This document shows, piece by piece, positions 11,706-22,442 of a stretch of 64,000 nucleotides of DNA. Every line of letters begins with the position of its first letter. The first letter of the stretch is position 1. The notes below the pieces were generated by a model. It did no database searches. It was not told the DNA's origin and saw nothing but the letters and a program-made list of their open reading frames with translations. The translations under genes and the position numbers were made by a program. Source of the DNA: an uncultured Alphaproteobacteria bacterium (GTDB taxonomy: Bacteria; Pseudomonadota; Alphaproteobacteria; HIMB59). The DNA lies in the NCBI GenBank assembly GCA_902599045.1, contig CACKEA010000002.1:226501-290500 (forward strand). Reading direction: 5' to 3'.

Positions 11706-12507
11706 GATAGATCAAAGCTATAAAAGATTAGATAAGTTTTTATTTCATTATTTTGAGTCTTTACCTTTATCTTTATTACAAAGATTAATTAGAAAATACA
11801 AAATAAAAATTAATAACAAAAAATCTAAAGCTAATTCATCATTAATAAAAGGGGACGTTGTATATATATATTATAAATTTGAAATCAGTAATGACTTATC
11901 AAATACTATTAAAATCAGTAAAGATAAAAAAAAGATTTTTGAAGATCAAATTATATTTCAAAACAATGATTTTATAGCTATTAACAAAATTGATGGATAT
12001 TCTGTTCAAAGAGGGTCTAAAGTATTAATTTCATTAAAAGACATATATGAAAATGTTATCGAGCATAAATTATATATAGTTCATCGATTAGATAAAGATA
12101 CTTCAGGGCTCATGCTTTTTGCAAAAAATAGAATCACTGCTAGTAAAATCTCATCATTATTTTTAAATAATAAAATTAAAAAATATTACATTGCTGTAAC
12201 AAATACTAAATTTTATAAAAATACTGATACGTTGATTAATTATAATTCTGATAAAAAAGAATTAAAACTAGCGTATAAAAAAATTCAACTAGATAATTAT
12301 GATAATTGTTATTTGATTAAATTATTTACAGGAAAAAAACATCAAATTAGACTTCAATTCTATCTTAATAAAAATCCTATCATTGGTGATAAAAAGTTTT
12401 CTGGTAATAAATTTAATAAACTACTTCTTTGCTCTTATAAAATTATTTTTGAATTAGATGGTAAATTTTATAAATTTAAAATAAATCCTAATAAAACACT
12501 CTCATAA
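11695..12507 (+). CDS. RluA-family pseudouridine synthase (RluC-like, S4 domain)
   Basis: VHRLDKDTSGLMLFAKN catalytic motif; GKKHQIRLQF. Confidence 0.88.
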   Translation: MQIKIDQSYKRLDKFLFHYFESLPLSLLQRLIRKYKIKINNKKSKANSSLIKGDVVYIYYKFEISNDLSNTIKISKDKKKIFEDQIIFQNNDFIAINKIDGYSVQRGSKVLISLKDIYENVIEHKLYIVHRLDKDTSGLMLFAKNRITASKISSLFLNNKIKKYYIAVTNTKFYKNTDTLINYNSDKKELKLAYKKIQLDNYDNCYLIKLFTGKKHQIRLQFYLNKNPIIGDKKFSGNKFNKLLLCSYKIIFELDGKFYKFKINPNKTLS

Positions 12508-13114
12508 ATTCCTCTTTAAGATCCTGATATATTTTTCCCTTATTATAATTTATTTTCAGAGCTTTTAAGCTGCTTATATCTTTGGAATTGAGACCACAAG
12601 GATCAATTTTCTGAAAATTATCTAAATCAAGATTAAAATTAATAGATAGCCCATGATGAATGATACCCTTTGAGTATCTTAAACCAATAAATATTATTTT
12701 TTTTAATTCATTATTGTTTTCAACCCACAAACCTCTATTTTTTTCTTTTTTTCTATAAAGTTTGATATTACTTCTCCCGAATGCTTTTATACATATATCT
12801 TCTAATGAATTTATGTAATCTATAATATTCTTTTTTCTTTTTTTTAAATTAATTAAGGGATAAATCACTAATTGGCCGGGCCCATGAAACGTAACTTTAC
12901 CACCTCTATTAACTTTAATGACAGGGATCTTATTTATTTCATTTTTTTTAAATTCTCTGGGAGTAGAACTTCCTGCAGTAAAGACATTTTCATGTTCTAA
13001 GAACCATATTTCCTCTTCTTTTATGTTTTCAGACATTTTTTGAATATGTTTATGCATTAATTGGGTTACTTCTTGATATTTTTTTTGCCCTTTTAGTTGT
13101 TTTATTTCAATCAT
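12488..13114 (-). CDS. lipB: Octanoyltransferase LipB
   Basis: NRGGKVTFHGPGQLVIYPLINL; GLSINFNLDLDNFQKIDPCGL. Confidence 0.93.
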   Translation of the reverse strand: MIEIKQLKGQKKYQEVTQLMHKHIQKMSENIKEEEIWFLEHENVFTAGSSTPREFKKNEINKIPVIKVNRGGKVTFHGPGQLVIYPLINLKKRKKNIIDYINSLEDICIKAFGRSNIKLYRKKEKNRGLWVENNNELKKIIFIGLRYSKGIIHHGLSINFNLDLDNFQKIDPCGLNSKDISSLKALKINYNKGKIYQDLKEEFMRVFY

Positions 13115-13139
13115 TCTTTATTAATTAAATCTATTAATT

Positions 13140-13227
13140 GCGGACGTGGCGGAACTGGTAGACGCGCAGCGTTGAGGTCGCTGTGGGATTAAATCCTGTG
13201 GAAGTTCGAGTCTTCTCGTCCGCACCA
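13140..13227 (+). tRNA. tRNA-Leu(GAG), CCA encoded
   Basis: GCGGACGTGGCGGAACTGGTAGACGCG...TTGAGGT anticodon loop...variable arm...GTTCGAGTC...CGTCCGCACCA. Confidence 0.96.
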
Positions 13228-13241
13228 TGTATATAATATAA

Positions 13242-14540
13242 ATGCAAAAATTTAATAAAAAAGAATATATTAAGTCAATAAAATCACTTCATTCAGCTGA
13301 TCAAGCAGACAGTATTGAAAGTCTTTCATTTGATTTACAGTCATCAATATTAAAAACTCATACTAAATACTTTCACCCAGACTTTATTGCCTATTTACGC
13401 GAAGAAACGCGGGATGATATTTTGCATATGATACCCAACAAACAATTGGTTAATTTAATTAAATATTTAGATTTAGATGATGCGGTTGAAATTCTTGGTG
13501 ATTTTGAAACTAAAGAATTAGTTGAGATACTTTCTAAGCTTGGATCTCAGCAAAGAGAAAGAATTGAAGAAAGCTTAAAGTATGATGAAAATTCTGCTGG
13601 TAGACTCATGAACAGAGACTATCTTTCTATTAAGTCTAACTTAACTGTTGGTGAACTAATAGATCAATTAAGAAATACTCGAAGAGGCCCTAAGGATTTT
13701 TATAATATTTTTATTGTAGACGACCAAAATACCCCCATTGGATATGTTCCTTCAGGAAGAGTTTTAAGATCAAAAAGATCCAAAAAATTAAGGGAAATTA
13801 TTTATAAGGACATACATATTATTAAATCTGATGAGAAAATTGAAGATATCGCATACACTTTTAGGCAGTATGGCTTAGTTTCAGCACCTGTTGTAAATTT
13901 GGATAATAAAATGATAGGTATCATGACAGTTGATGATGTTGTCGAAATTGATCATGAAGAGTCAGAAGATGATATGAGAAAATTAGGAGGTTTATTTGTA
14001 AATGACTTTTATAAAGGTGCTTTTACATCTGCCACTTCAAGATTTATCTGGTTAGGGTTAAACTTATTGACTGCCATATTAGCATCTCTTGTTATAGATA
14101 TATATTCAGAACAGTTACAGCAAATGATAGCAATAGCAGTTTTAATGCCCATAGTAGCTTCAATGGGAGGTAATGCAGGCACACAAGCTATGACAATATA
14201 TGTAAGAGCCATAGCCACAAAGGATATCAATAATTCAAACTATATTAAATTAGTTGTTAAAGAATTTTTAATAGGAAGTATTAATGGATTTGCACTTTCT
14301 TTAATAATGGGATTAATAGCTTATTATTGGTTTGATAGTCTTGTATTAGCATTTGCGATATCTTTTGCCATTTTAATAAATTTAGGTTTTGCTTGTTTAG
14401 TAGGTATAATTATCCCAATTACTATTAATAAAATGAAAATAGATCCTGCATTGGCATCTGGAATTGTTCTTACTACTTTCACAGATGTATTTGGTTTTTT
14501 ATCATTTTTATCAATTGCAACTTATATATTAAATTTATAG
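13242..14540 (+). CDS. mgtE: Magnesium transporter MgtE
   Basis: MgtE N domain, CBS pair (TVDDVVEIDHEESEDDM), TM domain PIVASMGGNAGTQAMTIYVRAIA. Confidence 0.94.
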   Translation: MQKFNKKEYIKSIKSLHSADQADSIESLSFDLQSSILKTHTKYFHPDFIAYLREETRDDILHMIPNKQLVNLIKYLDLDDAVEILGDFETKELVEILSKLGSQQRERIEESLKYDENSAGRLMNRDYLSIKSNLTVGELIDQLRNTRRGPKDFYNIFIVDDQNTPIGYVPSGRVLRSKRSKKLREIIYKDIHIIKSDEKIEDIAYTFRQYGLVSAPVVNLDNKMIGIMTVDDVVEIDHEESEDDMRKLGGLFVNDFYKGAFTSATSRFIWLGLNLLTAILASLVIDIYSEQLQQMIAIAVLMPIVASMGGNAGTQAMTIYVRAIATKDINNSNYIKLVVKEFLIGSINGFALSLIMGLIAYYWFDSLVLAFAISFAILINLGFACLVGIIIPITINKMKIDPALASGIVLTTFTDVFGFLSFLSIATYILNL

Positions 14541-14549
14541 TTTATCTCG

Positions 14550-15944
14550 ATGATCAACACAGAAATACTTAGAGAATACGATATTAGGGGCATTTACCAA
14601 AAATCATTGAAATTAGAAGACGTAGAAAATATTGCAAAAAAAATCTCAAATATAATTTCTCAGATTAACACTCCAAAAATCATCATAGGTCATGATGGAA
14701 GATTATCTTCCTTAGAAATTAAAAATAAACTGATTGATACTTTCAGAAAACATGGTGTTGATGTAGTAGATATTTCACTAATACCAACTCCAGTGAGTTA
14801 TTATGCTACAAAAAAACTAGATATTCCTAATTTAATAATGATTACAGGTTCTCATAATCCAAAAGAATATAATGGATTAAAAATAATTATTAATAATAAA
14901 CCTTTTTTTGGAGAAAAGATAAAATTGTTAAACGATATAGACGATGCCTCTTTATCTTCAACATTGGGTCTATTAACATTTAAAGATGTAATTACTCCTT
15001 ACACAGGGGAAATTATTTCACAATTTAATAATTTAGATAAGCTTAAAATAGTTTGGGATCCAGGAAATGGAGCCATTGCACCAATAATTCATAAAATTAT
15101 TAATTCGATAAAAGGAACTAATATTATTTTGAATAGAAGCATAGATGGTAATTTTCCAAATCATCACCCTGATCCAACAATTAAAAAAAATATTACTCAG
15201 ATATCAAATTATATTAAAGAAAAAAAATTCGACTTAGGTATTGCATTTGATGGAGATGGTGATCGAATTGGAATATTGGATAATAAAGGAGAATTGATTT
15301 ACTCGGATATTATTTTTTTACTTTTATGTCTTGATCTTTTAAAAGAAAAAAAAGACCTAGTTGCTATAGCTGATGTAAAGTGTAGCAAAATACTTTTTGA
15401 TACGCTTAAAAATAATGGTGTCGACATTCATATGTCAAAAACGGGACATTCTTTAATTAAAGAGATGATATCTACAAAAAATGCAGATATAGCTGGTGAA
15501 ATGAGTGGACATATTTTTTATAAGTATAAATATTATGGATATGACGATGCCATATATGCTTCTTTGAAATTAATTAAGATACTCAATAATACAAAAAAAA
15601 CATTAAATGAATTAACAAGTGTTTATATGAAATCATCATCAACACCTGAGATAAAACTATATTGTGATGAAAAAATTAAATTTAGTCTTTTAGATAAAAT
15701 AGTAGAGGATATACCTAAGCATTACGATACTGGAGTCAATTTAATCACAATTGATGGTGTAAGACTAGAAACTGAAAATTTCTGGTTTCTTCTAAGAGCT
15801 TCAAATACTCAAAATTGTATAGTATTTAGACTCGAACACTTTGTTAAAGATAAATTTAAAGAAGAATTAATTAAACTAATATCAATACTTAATACATATT
15901 CACTAGATATAAAGGAATTAACTAGTTTTAATCAAACAGTCTAG
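14550..15944 (+). CDS. Phosphomannomutase/phosphoglucomutase
   Basis: REYDIRGIY; MITGSHNPKEYNGLK; GIAFDGDGDRIGILD. Confidence 0.93.
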   Translation: MINTEILREYDIRGIYQKSLKLEDVENIAKKISNIISQINTPKIIIGHDGRLSSLEIKNKLIDTFRKHGVDVVDISLIPTPVSYYATKKLDIPNLIMITGSHNPKEYNGLKIIINNKPFFGEKIKLLNDIDDASLSSTLGLLTFKDVITPYTGEIISQFNNLDKLKIVWDPGNGAIAPIIHKIINSIKGTNIILNRSIDGNFPNHHPDPTIKKNITQISNYIKEKKFDLGIAFDGDGDRIGILDNKGELIYSDIIFLLLCLDLLKEKKDLVAIADVKCSKILFDTLKNNGVDIHMSKTGHSLIKEMISTKNADIAGEMSGHIFYKYKYYGYDDAIYASLKLIKILNNTKKTLNELTSVYMKSSSTPEIKLYCDEKIKFSLLDKIVEDIPKHYDTGVNLITIDGVRLETENFWFLLRASNTQNCIVFRLEHFVKDKFKEELIKLISILNTYSLDIKELTSFNQTV

Positions 15945-16982
15945 TTTATTTAATTTAATCTCATTACATAAGTTTTTTGCTGTTATATGATCAACAACAT
16001 TAATATAACTTATAAAATATCTACCATTTTTTTTTATATGATGCTCAAAACTTCTGAGTATTTTTATTTTATTTTTCAGTAAATTAATATGCATCTTTGA
16101 TTTACTAATTTTTTTGAAAGAGGATGTCTGAACAGAGTAATTACTGGTACTTTTTTTTTCATTTTTAACAATTAATTTTTTATTTTCTTCATTTTTGGAC
16201 GTATTTTTATTGCTATATTTATTCATAAGAAAGTTAATTTTATTATTCCTTTCTTTAGCAGAATTTCCACCAAAATATATACCCAATAAATAATTATCGC
16301 CGTTTATCGATAAAAGTGATATCTGAAACCCAGATTTTCTTATATAGCCAGTTTTTAAACCAATATAATGATCATATTTTTTTAATAATGTATTATGAGT
16401 TGTATGATTTTTACCTTTAATTTTAACTTTAGTTTTTTTAAATCGGTGTAGTTGCTGAGGGAAATCTTTAATAATTTTAGAGCTAAGTTTGAAAATATCA
16501 TAGGCAGAAGATAGGTTAGCTCTATCTGGAAGACCATGTGGATTTGAAAAAGTTGTATTTTTTAAATTTAACTTTTTTGCATAATTGTTCATTTTTATAA
16601 CAAATTTTTTTTCACTACCTGATATTTTTTCAGCAATCGCTACAGCTGCATCATTTGCCGATTTGACTATTAATGAGTCAATCAATTCATCAACAGTGAT
16701 AAAATCCTTCTCTGCTATGCCTAATTTAGAGGGTTGTTGATAAGTTGCATGTTTAGAGAAGTACACACGATCATTTAAATTAAGCTTTTTCTGCTCTAAT
16801 TCATCAAATATTATATAAAGAGTCATAATTTTAGTAAGTGACGCTGGATAATTTTTTGTGTCCTTGTTAACTTCAAAATATATTTCTTGTGATAGGGGAT
16901 TACCTATTACACTGGCTATTTTTGCAAATAATGGATGTGATAAATTGACTATTAGAATAAAAGTAATAAGTATTATTCTCAT
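15918..16982 (-). CDS. dacC: D-alanyl-D-alanine carboxypeptidase with C-terminal SPOR-like domain
   Basis: PASLTKIMTLYI (SxxK), SAN motif (VKSANDAAVAIAE), KTG (GLKTGYI); C-terminal YSVQTSSF...SPOR-like. Confidence 0.88.
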   Translation of the reverse strand: MRIILITFILIVNLSHPLFAKIASVIGNPLSQEIYFEVNKDTKNYPASLTKIMTLYIIFDELEQKKLNLNDRVYFSKHATYQQPSKLGIAEKDFITVDELIDSLIVKSANDAAVAIAEKISGSEKKFVIKMNNYAKKLNLKNTTFSNPHGLPDRANLSSAYDIFKLSSKIIKDFPQQLHRFKKTKVKIKGKNHTTHNTLLKKYDHYIGLKTGYIRKSGFQISLLSINGDNYLLGIYFGGNSAKERNNKINFLMNKYSNKNTSKNEENKKLIVKNEKKSTSNYSVQTSSFKKISKSKMHINLLKNKIKILRSFEHHIKKNGRYFISYINVVDHITAKNLCNEIKLNKLDCLIKTS

Positions 16983-17009
16983 AAAGTTATTAATTTGTTA
17001 TAAATATAC

Positions 17010-17318
17010 ATGTCTTTAGGTTTTAGATTATATTCTTATTTTAATGGTAATCTTGTTCATCAAGATTCGCTAGGTAATAAATATTATCATGATAAAAAAA
17101 ACTCTTCAAAACGATGGGTAGTCTATGCTCAGGGTTTTGGACCAGAGTCACTTCCAACACAATTTCATAATTGGTTACATAATACTTCTGATGAAATTTT
17201 AAATCTTGATATAGATACAAATAATCAAGAGAGTATGGTGAAAAGAAGAATACAAAAACATTCAGTAAAACATAAAGAAACTATTGATAAGGGTTATAAC
17301 AGTTGGAATCCAAAATAA
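17010..17318 (+). CDS. NDUFA12-family NADH:ubiquinone oxidoreductase accessory subunit
   Basis: GNKYYHDKKNSSKRWVVYAQGFGPESLPTQFHNWLH. Confidence 0.85.
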   Translation: MSLGFRLYSYFNGNLVHQDSLGNKYYHDKKNSSKRWVVYAQGFGPESLPTQFHNWLHNTSDEILNLDIDTNNQESMVKRRIQKHSVKHKETIDKGYNSWNPK

Positions 17319-17764
17319 CACAAGAACTTGACTCTTATGACTCAATATACCATTTTAAATTAGGTATTTTATTTAGTTTTATTTTAATATTTCTTTTTTT
17401 GCTTCTTAAAAATATTTCTAATAATGACCCCATCCCTTTTATTGCCACCTTTAATTATGTTGAGGGCATCAATAATAATTCTGAAGTAAAATTAGCTGGT
17501 ATAAAGATAGGCGATGTAAATAAAATAAAGATTTCTCCTGATGGAATTATTATTAATGGTTATATTGAAAGAAAATATAATATTCCGGAGGATTCAATTA
17601 TAAAAATTAAAAGTGAAGGTATTTTTGGAAGGAAAGCACTGTCTATAGAACCTGGATTTGGTGAATACTTAGATAAATCAAATCAAAAATATGTTTTTAA
17701 TCAAACTCAAGACTCATACTCTGTTGATATGTTTCTTAGATATTTAAATGATTTAAATGAATAA
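17303..17764 (+). CDS. MlaD/MCE-domain protein (paralog 1)
   Basis: N-terminal TM; NNSEVKLAGIKIGDVNKIKI; IKSEGIFGRKALSIEPG. Confidence 0.8.
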   Translation: MESKITQELDSYDSIYHFKLGILFSFILIFLFLLLKNISNNDPIPFIATFNYVEGINNNSEVKLAGIKIGDVNKIKISPDGIIINGYIERKYNIPEDSIIKIKSEGIFGRKALSIEPGFGEYLDKSNQKYVFNQTQDSYSVDMFLRYLNDLNE

Positions 17765-18197
17765 GAAAATAAATATAGAATTTATTCTTGGATTGTTGAT
17801 ATTAATAATATCTATAATTTGTATCTTTTATTATTCTTCTAAAATAAATCTTTTTAACAAAATCAAAACTTTTCAAATTAATTCTAGTTTTTTTGACATA
17901 GGTAATGTGAATATAGGTAACGATGTTAAAATTAAAGGTGTTAAAGTAGGGGAAGTTTCAGGTATTTCATTAGATCAAGAGAATTACATGGCAATTATTA
18001 CATCATCTATCGATGAAAGTGTAAAAATACCTAGTAACTCAACATTTAAAATATCTAATAACGGATTTATAGGATCTCCATATATAGAAATACAATTAGG
18101 AGAAAGTGAGGTACTACTTAAAAATAATGATTACACGTCTGATAATATTGATGCAGTGTCTTTGGAAGAAATTATTAATAATTTTATTTTTAAATAG
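17757..18197 (+). CDS. MlaD/MCE-domain protein (paralog 2)
   Basis: N-terminal TM; GNDVKIKGVKVGEVSGISLD; NNGFIGSPYIEIQLG. Confidence 0.8.
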   Translation: MNKKINIEFILGLLILIISIICIFYYSSKINLFNKIKTFQINSSFFDIGNVNIGNDVKIKGVKVGEVSGISLDQENYMAIITSSIDESVKIPSNSTFKISNNGFIGSPYIEIQLGESEVLLKNNDYTSDNIDAVSLEEIINNFIFK

Positions 18198-18492
18198 TAT
18201 TTTTTTTGGTCAATTAGAAGCTATAGAAATTAACAATATAAAACTACTCATTTTAGATAAATCTTCATCATCGAAATATGAGATTGAGTTTTCAAATTCA
18301 TATCAATTTAGAAATTTATCATTTGAATTAGTTTCTTGCAAAAACATTGAATTTGATAAATATCTTGATACTGCTGCTTTATTAAAAATTACTCAAAATG
18401 ACAATATATTTATTGGTTGGTTTTTTAAATATACAGACGAATTAAATTTGTATTCTAATAAGATATATGAAATTTCATTGACTGATTGCTAA
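18106..18492 (+). CDS. DUF2155-type protein (true start probably downstream of the 18106 GTG)
   Basis: ILDKSSSSKYEIEFSNSYQFRNLSFELVSC...FIGWFFKYTDELN...YEISLTDC pattern. Confidence 0.65.
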   Translation: MRYYLKIMITRLIILMQCLWKKLLIILFLNSIFFGQLEAIEINNIKLLILDKSSSSKYEIEFSNSYQFRNLSFELVSCKNIEFDKYLDTAALLKITQNDNIFIGWFFKYTDELNLYSNKIYEISLTDC

Positions 18493-19832
18493 TTAAATTT
18501 AGAAATATTTTTTTCTAGCCAATTTGTATTATAAATACCATTAATAAAATCATTTTGATTTAAAATCCATTTGTGTAATTCAATATTTGTATCTATTCCC
18601 TCTATGATTATCTCATCTAATGCTCTTTTCATTATTGATATAGACTCATTTCTATCTTTCCCTTTAGATACTATTTTTAAAATAAGACTATCATAATGAG
18701 GATTAACTTTATAATTTGTATATAAGGCTGTATCTATTCGAACTCCTCTTCCTCCTGGAACATTTATAAATTTTACTGTTCCTGGACTAGGTGAAAAATC
18801 TTTAGCGTTTTCTGCATTTATTCTACATTCAATAGTGTGATTTTTTTTTATTACATTACTTAGATCAATTTTATACCCAGCAGCAACCATTATTTGATAT
18901 TTTACTAAGTCAATATCAAATGCCTCTTCTGTTACAGGGTGTTCAACCTGTAATCTTGTATTCATTTCAATAAAAAATATTTCATTATCTTGATATAAAA
19001 ATTCTAAGGTTCCTAAGCCTTCATATTTGTTTTTAAGCAATAGATCTTTAATACTCTTCTCTATTACTTTTAAATTATTTATATCTACGAATTCAGATGG
19101 TATTTCTTCAATAATTTTTTGATTTTTACGTTGAATCGAACAATCCCTTTGCCCAATTATTTCTGCATAGTTATTCTTTGGATCTGATATTACTTGAAAT
19201 TCTATATGTTTTGCATTTGTCAAAAACTTTTCAGCATACATAGTGTCATCACCAAAATAATTTTTAGCTTCTGCTTTCAATTGAGAAAAGAATTTATCTA
19301 TTTCGCTACTATTTTTAAATACTCTCATCCCTTTACCACCGCCCCCATAGGCTGCTTTGATAACAACAGGCATACCAATTTCTTTTGATATTTTTTGAGC
19401 ATCAATTATATTGTCTATATTTTTAGAATTTTTATTTCCTAAAATAGGTAATTTAAATTCGCTTGCTAGTCTTAAAGCATTGCTTTTATTACCTAACTCT
19501 AAGATAGATTTTGAAGTAGGCCCTATAAACTTTACTTTGTGTGAACTTAATATTTTTGCAAATTTATCGTTTTCACTCAAAAATCCATATCCAGGATGAA
19601 CAGCATCAGCTCCTGTTATATCAATTGCGCTTATAATACTTGGAATATTTAGATAACTTTCATTAGGTAGGGCACTACCAACGCAGATACTTTCGTCAGC
19701 TAGTTTCACATGCATTGCTTCTGTATCTACATTAGAGTGTATGGCAACTGTTTTGATGTTAAGTTCTTTACATGCTCGTATAATACGAACTGCGATTTCC
19801 CCTCTATTTGCGACTAATATTTTTTTAAACAA
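18489..19832 (-). CDS. accC: Acetyl-CoA carboxylase, biotin carboxylase subunit
   Basis: KILVANRGEIAVRIIRACKEL; AYGGGGKGMR; EMNTRLQVEHPVTE. Confidence 0.96.
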   Translation of the reverse strand: MFKKILVANRGEIAVRIIRACKELNIKTVAIHSNVDTEAMHVKLADESICVGSALPNESYLNIPSIISAIDITGADAVHPGYGFLSENDKFAKILSSHKVKFIGPTSKSILELGNKSNALRLASEFKLPILGNKNSKNIDNIIDAQKISKEIGMPVVIKAAYGGGGKGMRVFKNSSEIDKFFSQLKAEAKNYFGDDTMYAEKFLTNAKHIEFQVISDPKNNYAEIIGQRDCSIQRKNQKIIEEIPSEFVDINNLKVIEKSIKDLLLKNKYEGLGTLEFLYQDNEIFFIEMNTRLQVEHPVTEEAFDIDLVKYQIMVAAGYKIDLSNVIKKNHTIECRINAENAKDFSPSPGTVKFINVPGGRGVRIDTALYTNYKVNPHYDSLILKIVSKGKDRNESISIMKRALDEIIIEGIDTNIELHKWILNQNDFINGIYNTNWLEKNISKFN

Positions 19833-20267
19833 TTACGATATTTCAAATAGAGGTTGGCCAAATTCAACTGCTTCACCATTTTTAACCATTACTGTTTTAA
19901 TTGTGCAATCTCTATCAGATTTAATTTCATTGAAGGTTTTCATTGCCTCAATTAAACAAATTGTATCACCTTTTTTAATCTTCTGACCCTTTTTTGCAAA
20001 GGGTGGAGAACTAGGTTTTGGAGTTAAGTATATAATCCCTACCATAGGACTATCAATACTTATAAAATTTTCAATTGTTTCATTCTTTAAATTAAGATTA
20101 TTTGTAGGTGAAATATTTTGAGTGTTTTGATTAGAGCCAAGTGTCATTGATTTATTAGAAATTTCAATAGTGTTTGTTTTATTTGATAATTTGATAGAAC
20201 CTAAATCATTGTCCTTAATTTTTTTTATCAAAGCATCAATTGTCTGATTAATTTGTTTATCTAACAT
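19833..20267 (-). CDS. accB: Acetyl-CoA carboxylase biotin carboxyl carrier protein
   Basis: Biotinylation motif CLIEAMKTFNEI; directly upstream of accC. Confidence 0.95.
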   Translation of the reverse strand: MLDKQINQTIDALIKKIKDNDLGSIKLSNKTNTIEISNKSMTLGSNQNTQNISPTNNLNLKNETIENFISIDSPMVGIIYLTPKPSSPPFAKKGQKIKKGDTICLIEAMKTFNEIKSDRDCTIKTVMVKNGEAVEFGQPLFEIS

Positions 20268-20317
20268 TCTGTCTAATATACCTGATAGATATCAAAATAA
20301 AACTCCTATATAACTTA

Positions 20318-21310
20318 CTACTTGAATTGTTTTGCTAACTTTAAGTTTTGATTAGAGTAACTAGATTTAATTGAAAGCCCATAGGTTTCTTTTTTGATTT
20401 CATCAATTTCATAATAATTTAGCTGACCTACTAGTTGACCATCTCTTATTATAAATGGTGTATCATAAGCACGCAGTTCAAGAACAGCAGGGGTGCCTGA
20501 TTTGCTATTACCAAATCCAGGATCAAAAAAACCAGCATAATGTACCCTGAAATTACCAAAGCTATCTTTAAAAGGCTCAAGTTCAGCAGCTTGATTATTT
20601 TTGACAATAATTGACTCCATAGATCTAAGTATATAAAACTCATCTCTTTCGATTATAAAATAACTGTCTTCAGGTATAATTTTTTCCCAATATTTACTTA
20701 CTTTATAAAAATTAATTTTATTTAAATCAATTGCCGATGTAATTTTTTTAGCCTTATATGCAGTAACTTGATTTTTTTTAATGGATACAGAAATATTTAT
20801 TTGTTTAAATTTACTTTCTATATTCGTACCTTGAAAAAATCTTATCTGATTTAAAGAAGTGTTTTTATTTATAATAATACTAAAAGATTGTGGAATAATT
20901 TCTAAGTATAATTTTCCTGTATATTTATAATCTATAAAATCGTATTCTCTTCCATTTTCTGTTATTACACGTGTAAATATGTCTAATCGTCCAGTTGTAC
21001 TTTTAGGATTTGATTTTCCCATTATATTATTTGGTAAGTTTAATTTTTCATTTAATTCACACAAATAAATACAATTTTTTTCTAAAAGTGTATTTTGATT
21101 TAAATCAATCTTTGATAGAGATAATTCTTTTATAACTTTTGATATTTTTATGTTGTTTGGAATAAAAGATGCTTTTATTCTATGACATTTGTCAGATAGT
21201 GTTAAATCTAATGAGGCTGGCTGTATTTGATTTTTAGTTAATGATTTATCAGAATAAATATGTTTTTTCTCAATAAGAGTTAATATTTGTTCTCTATTTA
21301 AATAGGGCAT
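20318..21310 (-). CDS. dcd: dCTP deaminase, long alphaproteobacterial-type form
   Basis: IQPASLDLTLSDKCHRI; AGFFDPGFGNSKSGTPAVLELRAYDTPFIIRDGQLVGQL. Confidence 0.88.
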   Translation of the reverse strand: MPYLNREQILTLIEKKHIYSDKSLTKNQIQPASLDLTLSDKCHRIKASFIPNNIKISKVIKELSLSKIDLNQNTLLEKNCIYLCELNEKLNLPNNIMGKSNPKSTTGRLDIFTRVITENGREYDFIDYKYTGKLYLEIIPQSFSIIINKNTSLNQIRFFQGTNIESKFKQINISVSIKKNQVTAYKAKKITSAIDLNKINFYKVSKYWEKIIPEDSYFIIERDEFYILRSMESIIVKNNQAAELEPFKDSFGNFRVHYAGFFDPGFGNSKSGTPAVLELRAYDTPFIIRDGQLVGQLNYYEIDEIKKETYGLSIKSSYSNQNLKLAKQFK

Positions 21311-22442
21311 ATGATTTATCTAATGTAGGAATGTCTTTGATATCATATTTTTTACAAAAAAAATCAGCTTTATTTTCTAAATTTACGGCTTTATAAAAAT
21401 TACAAAAATAAAAGTTAGCTAAATTTATAGACCCTATTTTGTTATAGTACTTACCATAAATAAAGTAGTAAAAATATTCATTAATCAAGTCTCTATCAAA
21501 TTTAAACTCTTCTATAATGTAATATTCATCATCTAAATTATTATCCAATAAATAGTTTATATATTCTATTTTTAGAAAAGAATTACCATTAATTGTTAAT
21601 AAATTTTGAAATTCATTATTCCAGTCATTTACAATAAAACCTTTTTTAAATGCCTCATATCTAATTAATTCTCGATTAATTTTATTTAATTTTTCTTCTT
21701 CATTAAATATACCTTTTTCTAAATTTTTAAAAAAAATATTAAAATTTTTATATTTTGAATTTTTGGAATACTTAGATTTAATCCATTCGAATTTTTCAGA
21801 ATTTTTAGACTTTTTATATTTGAATTTTTTCAAATTATTTATCCTATCTTCACTTCTTGGGTGTGTTCTAAAGTAATTATTATTAGGATCATCAACTTTC
21901 CTTAAAAAAGATTTTAATTCTGAAGTATTTATTTTATTTTTTTTTATTTGATTTATCATAAAATTATCTGCTTCAATTTCAAAATTGATTGAATGTTTAG
22001 AAATTTCATTAATAAGATTACTATTGAGAGAAATAGAACTACCGACCCCTATGTTTGCATTCCCTGTAAGTACAGCTAGACCAACAGAAAATAGATCAAA
22101 AAAATTAGCTTTATTTTTAGATTGTTGAATTTTAATTTTTTTACTTTGGAAATGGTTCTTAATAATATGCCCATATTCATGTAAATATATAGCTTTAAGT
22201 GTATCTTCATCGTTAATTACCTCTAATAGTCCAGTTGTAAAATAAATATTATCTTCAATAACAAAAGCATTAGACGTTTTATTTTTAATTAAAAAAACAT
22301 CTATTTTTTCTAATTTTAATTGATTACTTATATCTGAAAAATAATTCTCAAATATAGGATCTCTTATCAGCTCATAACTATATATATTATTAAAAATAAA
22401 TAAGAAATATGTAAGGCAAATAAATTTATACTTGTTTATCAA
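21294..22442 (-). CDS. M48-family metalloprotease
   Basis: HEYGHIIKNHF (HExxH); FEIEADNFMI; FRTHPRSEDRINNL. Confidence 0.88.
   Translation of the reverse strand: MINKYKFICLTYFLFIFNNIYSYELIRDPIFENYFSDISNQLKLEKIDVFLIKNKTSNAFVIEDNIYFTTGLLEVINDEDTLKAIYLHEYGHIIKNHFQSKKIKIQQSKNKANFFDLFSVGLAVLTGNANIGVGSSISLNSNLINEISKHSINFEIEADNFMINQIKKNKINTSELKSFLRKVDDPNNNYFRTHPRSEDRINNLKKFKYKKSKNSEKFEWIKSKYSKNSKYKNFNIFFKNLEKGIFNEEEKLNKINRELIRYEAFKKGFIVNDWNNEFQNLLTINGNSFLKIEYINYLLDNNLDDEYYIIEEFKFDRDLINEYFYYFIYGKYYNKIGSINLANFYFCNFYKAVNLENKADFFCKKYDIKDIPTLDKSYALFK

Noticed and set aside
19194-19986. Plus-strand ORFs opposite accC/accB (19194, 19411, 19741)
   Set aside because: Antisense to accC/accB with unmistakable motifs; random frames in AT-rich DNA.
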